DNA of 9,524 nucleotides from Candidatus Aminicenantes bacterium UBA2199 (GTDB taxonomy: Bacteria; Acidobacteriota; Aminicenantia; UBA2199), in the NCBI GenBank assembly GCA_002327965.1, contig DCVB01000048.1:10512-20035 (forward strand), in the 5' to 3' direction. Shown here one piece after another: positions 1 to 5,269 of this stretch. The notes under the pieces are model-generated. The model was not told the DNA's origin and made no database searches. It worked only from the letters and a program-made list of their open reading frames with translations. Both the position numbers and the translations under genes were made by a program. How positions within the stretch are numbered: position 1 is the stretch's first letter; the number at the start of each line of letters is the position of its first letter.

Positions 1-528
1 GCCGGTGCCGCTCTCGCCGGTGATCAGCACGGTGGAGTTGGAGTCGGCCACGCTCTCGACGAGGCCCAGGACCTTTTTCAGCAGCGGGCTGCGGCCGATG
101 ATGTTGTCGAAGGCGAAACGGTCGCCGAGCGTCCGCTTGAGCTGGACGTTCTCCTGCTTCAGCCGTTTTTCCTTGATCACGCGGTCGACCTTGTGGCGCA
201 GCTCGATGTTGTTGAACGGCTTCTGCAGGTAGTCCAGCGCCCCCTGCTGGATGGCCTCGATGGCCGATTCGATGGTGCCGAAGGCGGTGAGGAAGATGAC
301 GCGTACCGGCGGGTCATCCTTCTTCAGCTCCTTGAATATCTCCAGCCCCGAGCTGCCGGGGATCATCTGGTCCATGATCACCACGTCCACGTCGGGCGAG
401 TGGTTGGCCTTGGCCTGGGCCTTGTTCTCGGAGATGCGCAGCTCGTACTCGGGTGCCAGGAAGATGCGCTTGAATATATCGTGGATGACGATCTCGTCAT
501 CGACCAGGTGGATGATCTTCTTTTTCAT
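1..528 (-). CDS. NtrC-family sigma-54-dependent response regulator (3' part outside window)
   Basis: The first 176 codons are present; the gene runs off the left edge. Residues 1-118 form a receiver domain: acidic pair D10-D11, phospho-acceptor D53 (motif IMDQMIPG), T81 (FLTAFGT) and K103 (LQKPF). A helical linker (about 106-138) leads into an AAA+ ATPase domain that starts near IIGRSPLLKKV. The last visible residues, GESGTG (171-176), are the first part of Walker A. In this family phosphorylation of the Asp allows the AAA+ ring to remodel sigma-54 RNA polymerase; the GAFTGA loop and HTH domain would lie outside, so DNA targets cannot be judged. The ATG overlaps the stop of the upstream kinase gene as ATGA, and GAGGAG lies 9 nt before it (538-543), which fixes the start. 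The kinase is the obvious cognate partner. NtrC-type is near certain; the subfamily is not identifiable. Confidence 0.95.
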   Translation of the reverse strand, partial: MKKKIIHLVDDEIVIHDIFKRIFLAPEYELRISENKAQAKANHSPDVDVVIMDQMIPGSSGLEIFKELKKDDPPVRVIFLTAFGTIESAIEAIQQGALDYLQKPFNNIELRHKVDRVIKEKRLKQENVQLKRTLGDRFAFDNIIGRSPLLKKVLGLVESVADSNSTVLITGESGTG

Positions 529-3329
529 AGGCTCATGCTCCTCAGCGGGCTCAACAGCGGGAAAGTGATGATGAAGGTGGTGCCGCGGCCGACTTTGCTG
601 CGCACCTCGATGTCGCCGTAATGCTCCTTGACGATGTTGTAGACGATGGCCAGTCCCAGGCCGGTCCCTTGGCCCACCTCCTTGGTGGTGAAGAACGGGT
701 CGAAGATCTTTTCCAGTTCCCGGGCGGGGATGCCGCGGCCGTTGTCCTTGAAGCGCACGCTGACCTGTTCGTCGCTCTCCTCGCCGCTGATCGAGATCCA
801 GCCTTCGTCGGCGATGGCGTCGATGGCGTTGATGAACAGGTTGATGAACAGCTGCTGCAGCCGGGTGGGGAAGCCGTGGAAGCGGCGCGTGAATTCGCAC
901 TCGCGGCGCAGCGCGATGCGCTTCTTTTTCAGCTTGTGCTCGATCAGGGCCAGGCTCTCGTCCAGGACCTGGTTCAGGTCGACCGGCAGCGCCTGCTGAC
1001 CTTTCTGGCGCGAGAAATCGAGCAGGGTGCGGACGATCTTGTTGGCCCGCAGCACCTGGTCCTGCATCTTGACGATCAGCTCGCGGTTGTCCCTGCCCCC
1101 GGGGTTGTCGAGCAGGAACTGGCAGTAGGAGGAGATGCCGGTCAGGGGCGTGTTGATCTCGTGAGCGATGCCGGCCGACAGCAGGCCCAGCGAGGCCATC
1201 TTTTCCGAAGTGATCAGCTGGTTCTGGATGAGGTTTTTCTCGGTCACGTCCTCGAAGACGAAAATGCGGCCGGAGACACTGCCTTTTTCGTTTTTCAGCG
1301 GCGAAACGTAGACGTCGAAGAAGGTTTCCGCCTCGCCCAGCACCGCCTTGATGTTGCGCAGGGTATGGGTGCCCGCCTGGCCCGGCCGCAGCGCCTGCCA
1401 GAACTCACGGCCCAGGACCTGCGGCGCCCGCTTGCGCAGCGCCCGTTCGCGGCGGATGCGGAAGCGGTCCTCCATGAAGGAATTCCAGGTCTGCACCTGG
1501 TTCAGGCGCGAGACGACCAGGATGCCCAGGTTGATATTCTCGATGATGTTCTCGTTGAACTCCTTCAGCAGGTTGAGCTCGGCAAGTTGCTCTTCCAGCC
1601 GCGAATAGAGGAAGGCGTTCTCCACCGACAGGGCCAGCGGCGAGGCGATGCTGGCCATCAGGTCCCAGTCCTCGACCGTCAGGTAGGAATGGTCGGTCTT
1701 GCGGCCCATGGCCACGATGCCGACCAGGCGCTCGCCGATCTTCAGCGGCTGGAACTGAACCAGCTTGTCAACGGGCATGGCGGTCTGATCGCTGGGGAAC
1801 TTGGTGGCGAACTCCTGTTCGGAGAGGAAAACGAGATGCTCCCGGCCCTCCATGGCATCGAGGAAATTGCGGGTCAGGAAGAGGCGCTGCCGTCCGGGCA
1901 GCGAGTAAAAGAGGTTGCTGCGGAAATGGATCAGCAGCGAGGCCGCCTGCAGCTGGAAGCCGCGGCTGATGATTTCCAGGAAGTTCTGCGACAGCGAGGA
2001 GAGGTCGCGCTGGGCGCTGATCGAGCCCTCCAGTTCCTTGAGCTTGCGCTTGAAGTTGAAGGTGTCCCGATAGAACATCTTCTCGACGAACCTCTGGATG
2101 GTCCCCTCCAGCGGCTTGAACAGCAGGCCGGCCATGAGGATGGCGGCCAGGGACCAGAAGATGCCCAGCAGCTTGTTCTGCTCGATGTTCAGGCCCAGGA
2201 ACAGGTAGGTGCCGAAGATGAAGATGAACAGCGACGACACCGAGAGCGTCTTCTTGATGGTGTTCTCGATGTCGGTCACCCGCCGCGGCGACAGGAAGTA
2301 GACCAGGCTCAGCGGCAGGAAAGGCAGGAAGAGCATGCTGATGTAGATCCCTGCCCCGGCGCCGGATTCGGGCGACTGCCGGGAGAAATTCAGCAGCAGC
2401 AGGGAGATGAAGCTCAGCGAAATGCCGGCCAGTGGAAAAACATAGCGTTTCTGCCTCTTTTTCAGGACCAGGGTCAGTGACGACACGGTGAAGGCGGCCC
2501 AGGCCATGATGGTGTAGAGGGCGAAGTAGTTTTGCCCCAGCGAACGGAAATGGTTGATGGCGTCGACCAGGACCTCCGGGTCCGGGTGGAGGAGGTTGCG
2601 CACGATGAAATACAGGTTGATGGCCAGCAGGGCCAGCGGCGGCAGGAAGATCAGCAGGCCGCGCAGCCTGGCGCTGATCTTGCGGAAAGCCCGGGCGCGC
2701 AGCGGGTACTGCAGCGCGTACTGCAGCAGGACGGCCGGGAAGAAGATGAACGCCAGCGTATCCAGGGCCAGGAACAGGAAGTCGGCGGGGCCGTAGTCGC
2801 CGGTGGGCGAGAAGATCAGGAAGCCCGACAGGGTGAGGCTGAGGAGAAAGAAGCTCTGCGGAGGCGGGAACAGCGTCGACTGCCTGACGTAGACGTTGAG
2901 GATGCCCAGGGTGAGCAGCACCGCCAGGATGCCGACGAAAACGAGGATGTAATAGGAGAAGGGGGTGAACACCGGGTCGATGTCGATGCCGATGTTCTTC
3001 AGGATGCCCTCGCGCTCGATCTCGTAGCGGCAGTAGTTGCGGCCGGCGATGGAGCGCAGCAGGTCGATGCGGTTGTGGACCAGGTATTTGTTCACGGCCA
3101 GCAGGATGTCTCCCGGCTGCACCTGGCTGTCGGCCGGGGCCGAGCGGCAGACCAGTCCCTGGGCTGTGGCCTCCCAGGTCACGTGGTCGGTGACCGAGTT
3201 CCATTTCAGCTTCTGGAATATGTTGGCCAGGCTGACCAGGATGAAAGCGGCGAAGATGAAGTGCCACAGGTACTTGCTGACGGTGTGCAGGACGGCGGCG
3301 AGGATGCGTTCCAGATACTTCCGGATCAT
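525..3329 (-). CDS. Membrane-bound sensor histidine kinase with PDZ-like, polytopic, GAF-like and PAS-like regions
   Basis: A 934-residue sensor kinase. Visible order: TM1 (about 21-39); a PDZ-like segment, probably periplasmic (about 50-115, with VQPGDILLAVN); about eight or nine further hydrophobic segments (125-404); a junction with FVEKMFYRDTFNFKRKLKEL (about 414-434); a GAF-like region (about 440-575); a short helix and PAS-like region (about 580-705); HisKA with phospho-acceptor H723 in AHEINTPL; and HATPase_c with N box N834 (NAIDAI), G1 DNGRGIP (862), F box FDPFFTTK (876) and G2 GQGTGLGL (886). All kinase motifs are intact, so it should be active. TM1-PDZ-polytopic-GAF order recalls ComP-like kinases, but the ligand is unknown. 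The start overlaps the upstream small gene as ATGA, and the stop overlaps the response-regulator start in the same way, indicating coupled translation in one operon. No Shine-Dalgarno sequence is evident, so coupling may drive initiation. Confidence 0.95.
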   Translation of the reverse strand: MIRKYLERILAAVLHTVSKYLWHFIFAAFILVSLANIFQKLKWNSVTDHVTWEATAQGLVCRSAPADSQVQPGDILLAVNKYLVHNRIDLLRSIAGRNYCRYEIEREGILKNIGIDIDPVFTPFSYYILVFVGILAVLLTLGILNVYVRQSTLFPPPQSFFLLSLTLSGFLIFSPTGDYGPADFLFLALDTLAFIFFPAVLLQYALQYPLRARAFRKISARLRGLLIFLPPLALLAINLYFIVRNLLHPDPEVLVDAINHFRSLGQNYFALYTIMAWAAFTVSSLTLVLKKRQKRYVFPLAGISLSFISLLLLNFSRQSPESGAGAGIYISMLFLPFLPLSLVYFLSPRRVTDIENTIKKTLSVSSLFIFIFGTYLFLGLNIEQNKLLGIFWSLAAILMAGLLFKPLEGTIQRFVEKMFYRDTFNFKRKLKELEGSISAQRDLSSLSQNFLEIISRGFQLQAASLLIHFRSNLFYSLPGRQRLFLTRNFLDAMEGREHLVFLSEQEFATKFPSDQTAMPVDKLVQFQPLKIGERLVGIVAMGRKTDHSYLTVEDWDLMASIASPLALSVENAFLYSRLEEQLAELNLLKEFNENIIENINLGILVVSRLNQVQTWNSFMEDRFRIRRERALRKRAPQVLGREFWQALRPGQAGTHTLRNIKAVLGEAETFFDVYVSPLKNEKGSVSGRIFVFEDVTEKNLIQNQLITSEKMASLGLLSAGIAHEINTPLTGISSYCQFLLDNPGGRDNRELIVKMQDQVLRANKIVRTLLDFSRQKGQQALPVDLNQVLDESLALIEHKLKKKRIALRRECEFTRRFHGFPTRLQQLFINLFINAIDAIADEGWISISGEESDEQVSVRFKDNGRGIPARELEKIFDPFFTTKEVGQGTGLGLAIVYNIVKEHYGDIEVRSKVGRGTTFIITFPLLSPLRSMSL

Positions 3330-3613
3330 AACAGGATGCCGGCCCGGGCGGTCTTGAAGGCCCAGACGACCTTCTCCTTGCGGTTGAGGGGCGGCAGCGT
3401 CTTCTGAAAGAAGCGGCGTGCCAGCATCTCGCGTTCGTAGGAGCTGGAGAAGATATCGTCCTCGCTCTCGGGAAAGCGGTCGGTCCGGCGCGCGGAGGGG
3501 TTGTCCCGGGGCGAGGCGCCGTCGGGATTCAGTTCCTGGGCCGTGGCCTGGAATGCCTGAGGGATACCCAGCAGCAGCGCGACCAGCAGCAGGATCACCA
3601 GGGCTTTTTTCAT
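3326..3613 (-). CDS. Small exported protein of unknown function, coupled to the sensor kinase
   Basis: A 95-residue protein I do not recognise. It begins with a clear Sec signal peptide: positively charged MKKA, a hydrophobic core (ALVILLLVALLLGI), then a polar region with likely signal peptidase I cleavage near QATA|QE. There is no lipobox Cys. The mature part (about 70 residues) starts acidic and Pro/Arg-rich (NPDGASPRDNPSARRTDRF), passes an SEDDIFSSSYE stretch, and ends basic (LNRKEKVVWAFKTARAGILL). The reading frame is open back to an ATG at 3679, but that lies in the -35 box of the promoter, so the signal-peptide Met at 3613 is chosen. The stop overlaps the kinase start as ATGA. Being first in a kinase operon and exported, it could be a ligand, a periplasmic modulator or a stabiliser of the kinase sensor region; this is inference from context only. 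No good Shine-Dalgarno sequence precedes it. Confidence 0.75.
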   Translation of the reverse strand: MKKALVILLLVALLLGIPQAFQATAQELNPDGASPRDNPSARRTDRFPESEDDIFSSSYEREMLARRFFQKTLPPLNRKEKVVWAFKTARAGILL

Positions 3614-3614
3614 T

Positions 3615-3644
3615 TTATCGCCGGCGGGTAGTCCGAGTCTCCAT
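3615..3644 (-). CDS. Possible nine-codon Arg-rich leader ORF
   Basis: An ATG lies exactly 6 nt after the perfect -10 box TATAAT, at the expected transcription start. It opens a short frame, Met-Glu-Thr-Arg-Thr-Thr-Arg-Arg-Arg-stop. The TAA stop is separated by a single base from the ATG of the exported-protein gene (TAAAATG). Four of nine residues are Arg, using codons CGG, CGC, CGG and CGA. If the mRNA is leaderless, ribosomes would start here, terminate, and reinitiate at 3613, which lacks its own Shine-Dalgarno sequence. An ORF this short can arise by chance, so the case rests on its placement. Confidence 0.35.
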   Translation of the reverse strand: METRTTRRR

Positions 3645-3650
3645 GGCATG

Positions 3651-3679
3651 ATTATAGCAATATCGGCCATTGCAGGCAA
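3651..3679 (-). promoter_or_regulatory. Sigma70-type promoter of the signalling operon
   Basis: Reading the minus strand: -35 TTGCCT (3679-3674, 4/6 to consensus), a 17-nt spacer, and -10 TATAAT (3656-3651, 6/6) preceded by TGC, i.e. an extended -10. The predicted start is near 3644. It drives the exported-protein, kinase and regulator genes separately from ackA upstream, although read-through from ackA is not excluded. Confidence 0.75.
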
Positions 3680-3682
3680 ATT

Positions 3683-3733
3683 ACCGGCAACGGGAACGCG
3701 GCAAGGGCCGGAATTGCCCAGTGAAATGCCGGT
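3683..3733. repeat. Nested inverted repeat between ackA and the signalling operon
   Basis: Outer arms ACCGGCA (3683-3689) and TGCCGGT (3727-3733) are exact 7-bp complements. Inside them GGCAA (3700-3704) pairs with TTGCC (3714-3718) around a 9-nt loop. No T-run follows on the minus strand, so this is not a canonical intrinsic terminator for ackA. It might be a weak or Rho-assisted 3' structure, or chance pairing in GC-rich DNA. It lies just upstream of the -35 box. Confidence 0.3.
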
Positions 3734-3754
3734 TACCGTCCGGCGCCCCGGGTC

Positions 3755-4966
3755 CTAGCCGGCGTGGCGGTTGTTCTGGATGACCTTCTGTGTCTGCTCG
3801 GCGATCTCCAGTTCCTCGTTGGTCGGGACGACCATGACGCAAACGCGCGAGCCGGGCTTGGAGATGGTCCCCAGCTTGCCGAAGGCCTCCTGGTTGGCCT
3901 GGGCGTCGAACTCGATGCCCAGGAATTCCATGTCCTCCAGGATCATCTCGCGCTCCTCGCGGCCGCGCTCACCGATGCCGGCGGTGAAGATGACCAGGTC
4001 GACGCCGTTCATGGCGGCGATGTAGGCGCCGATGTATTTCTTGATGCGGTAGGCGAAGATCTCCAGTGCCAGCCTGGCCTGGGCATGTCCGGCGGCCGCC
4101 TTCTCGTTGATGTCGCGCATGTCGGAAGAGACCCCGGAAATGCCCAGGATGCCGCTTTGGCGGTTGAGCACCGCGTCGACCTGCTCGTGGCTCAGCCCCA
4201 GCGTGCGCTGCATGACCAGGGGGATGGCCGGGTCGATGTCGCCGCAGCGCGTGCCCATGGCCAGCCCCTCCAGCGGCGTGTAGCCCATGGTGGTGTCGAT
4301 GGAAATGCCGTTGCGGATGGCGGCCATCGAGGAGCCGTTGCCCAGGTGGCAGGTGATGATCTTGAGCTCCTCCAGCTTGCGGCCCATGGCCCTGGCCCCC
4401 TGCTTGGCCACGTAGAAATGGGAGGTGCCGTGGAAGCCGTAGCGGCGGATCTTGTGCTCGCGGTAGTACTCGTAGGGCAGCGGGTAGATGTAGGCCTTCT
4501 CGGGCATGGTCTGGTGGAAGGCGGTGTCGAAGGTGCCGGCCATGGGGATGCCGGGCAGGATCTTCTGGCAGGCCTCGATGCCGGTGATGTTGGGCGGGTT
4601 GTGCAGCGGCGCCAGCGGGATGCACTCCTTGAGAGCGGCGATCACGGCCGGGGTGATGGGCACGGTGCCGTTGAATTTCTCGCCGGCATGCACCACGCGG
4701 TGGCCCACGGCGAAGATCTCGCTCTTGTCCCTGATGACGCCGGTCGTTGCGTCGGTGAGGTAGCTGACGATCAGCTGGATGCCTTCCTCGTGATTGGCGA
4801 CGTCGCGGCTGATGACGTGCTTCTTTTCGCCCTGGTAGTAGTTCATCGCCGAGCCCTTGATGCCAATGCGCTCCAGCAGGCCCTTGGCCAGCACCGTGTC
4901 CGACTTCATGTTGAGCAGCTGGAATTTGATCGAGGAACTGCCGCAATTGATGACCAGAATTTTCAT
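3755..4966 (-). CDS. ackA: Acetate kinase
   Basis: A cytoplasmic enzyme that interconverts acetyl phosphate + ADP and acetate + ATP. The 403-residue length is typical for AckA. Family residues are all in register: N7, S10 and S12 in VINCGSSSIKF; R90 in HRVVHAGE; D147 in GTFDTAFH; H179 in RYGFHGTSH; the phosphate loop ITCHLGNGSS; R240 in GTRCGDIDP; TAGIGE (329-334); and E384 in PTNEE. These fit acetate rather than butyrate or propionate kinase, though substrate cannot be proved from sequence. The start is supported by AGAGGA 4 nt before the ATG (4971-4976) and a promoter at 5000-5027. No phosphotransacetylase gene (pta) lies in the window, so a Pta-AckA operon is not visible here; the next gene downstream is the signalling operon, 141 nt away with its own promoter. 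Acetyl phosphate can phosphorylate some response regulators, but a link here is speculation. Confidence 0.98.
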   Translation of the reverse strand: MKILVINCGSSSIKFQLLNMKSDTVLAKGLLERIGIKGSAMNYYQGEKKHVISRDVANHEEGIQLIVSYLTDATTGVIRDKSEIFAVGHRVVHAGEKFNGTVPITPAVIAALKECIPLAPLHNPPNITGIEACQKILPGIPMAGTFDTAFHQTMPEKAYIYPLPYEYYREHKIRRYGFHGTSHFYVAKQGARAMGRKLEELKIITCHLGNGSSMAAIRNGISIDTTMGYTPLEGLAMGTRCGDIDPAIPLVMQRTLGLSHEQVDAVLNRQSGILGISGVSSDMRDINEKAAAGHAQARLALEIFAYRIKKYIGAYIAAMNGVDLVIFTAGIGERGREEREMILEDMEFLGIEFDAQANQEAFGKLGTISKPGSRVCVMVVPTNEELEIAEQTQKVIQNNRHAG

Positions 4967-4999
4967 TGCATCCTCTCTGCCGGCGAATTTTTAATTTTT

Positions 5000-5027
5000 A
5001 TTATAACGCGTTTCCCGTGAAAATCAA
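5000..5027 (-). promoter_or_regulatory. ackA promoter
   Basis: On the minus strand: -35 TTGATT (5027-5022, 4/6), 16-nt spacer, -10 TATAAT (5005-5000, 6/6). The expected start near 4993 gives a leader of about 27 nt that includes the AGAGGA ribosome-binding site, a conventional leadered arrangement. Confidence 0.7.
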
Positions 5028-5198
5028 TAGAAAAAGTTTTATCATTAACATTATTTCTTCGCCTCCATGGCGTTGCCGCTGTCCGGGTCGATGCTGGCAA
5101 TGTGTCGAGACGGGCGTTGATCGAAAAAAACAATACCGTTTTGGTTGCGGTTTGATTTTAAAAATGTCCTTTCTTATAGGCACTATAAATGCTCTTGC

Positions 5199-5222
5199 TG
5201 ACACTGTCACTGACACTGTCAC
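5199..5222. repeat. Two tandem 12-bp dyad repeats, candidate operator
   Basis: TGACACTGTCAC occurs twice, exactly and back to back. Within each unit TGACA and TGTCA are inverted repeats around one central base, so each looks like a dimeric regulator half-turn site. The pair is centred about 30 bp upstream of the phosphatase -35 box. The 12-bp period is not an exact helical turn. The cognate regulator is unknown, and polymerase slippage could also create such a duplication. Confidence 0.5.
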
Positions 5223-5236
5223 TGTGGCTCCGGGTT

Positions 5237-5264
5237 TTGCGCCGGGCCCGATCTATGGTAAAAT
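5237..5264 (+). promoter_or_regulatory. Extended -10 promoter immediately before the phosphatase start
   Basis: The -10 box TAAAAT (5259-5264, 5/6) is preceded by TGG, giving the extended form TGGTAAAAT. A weak -35 TTGCGC (5237-5242, 3/6) lies 16 nt upstream. Only 5 nt separate the -10 box from the ATG at 5270, so the predicted transcript starts at or within a base of that ATG and would be leaderless. Confidence 0.5.
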
Positions 5265-5269
5265 GTCCT

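Larger units (their letters stand above)
4967..5269. other. Divergent intergenic region between ackA and the phosphatase gene
   Basis: This 303-base gap is locally AT-richer than its surroundings. From left to right it holds the ackA Shine-Dalgarno sequence and promoter (4971-5027, minus strand), a stretch from about 5030 to 5150 in which I see no gene or RNA, a weak alternative plus-strand promoter-like pair (TTGATT at 5152 and TATAGG at 5175, 17-nt spacer), two tandem 12-bp dyad repeats (5199-5222), and the proximal promoter of the phosphatase gene (5237-5264). Confidence 0.6.

Noticed and set aside
1..3329. PrsK/PrsR PEP-CTERM exosortase regulatory pair
   Set aside because: A polytopic GAF-kinase plus NtrC regulator is reminiscent, but the PDZ-like insert is not expected and no exosortase or PEP-CTERM gene is in view.
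621..3407. Long plus-strand open frames opposite the histidine kinase (621-2480, 2532-3407)
   Set aside because: They mirror a kinase with every catalytic motif intact; their Gln/Val/Asp/Gly-rich composition is that of antisense frames in GC-rich codon usage.
3614..3679. Upstream start at 3679 for the small exported protein
   Set aside because: It lies in the -35 box of a strong promoter and would bury the signal peptide behind 22 extra residues.
3764..5020. 418-codon plus-strand open frame opposite ackA
   Set aside because: It is the antisense shadow of a fully conserved acetate kinase; composition is low-complexity and no family motif is visible.
5199..5222. CRISPR-like repeat
   Set aside because: Only two 12-bp units with no spacers and no cas genes; it is a tandem dyad.
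5189..5269. Upstream starts at 5189 and 5255 for the phosphatase
   Set aside because: The 5189 start would translate the tandem dyad repeats as a repetitive LTLS stretch, and 5255 lies within the promoter; MKKTRIF at 5270 is a normal N terminus.
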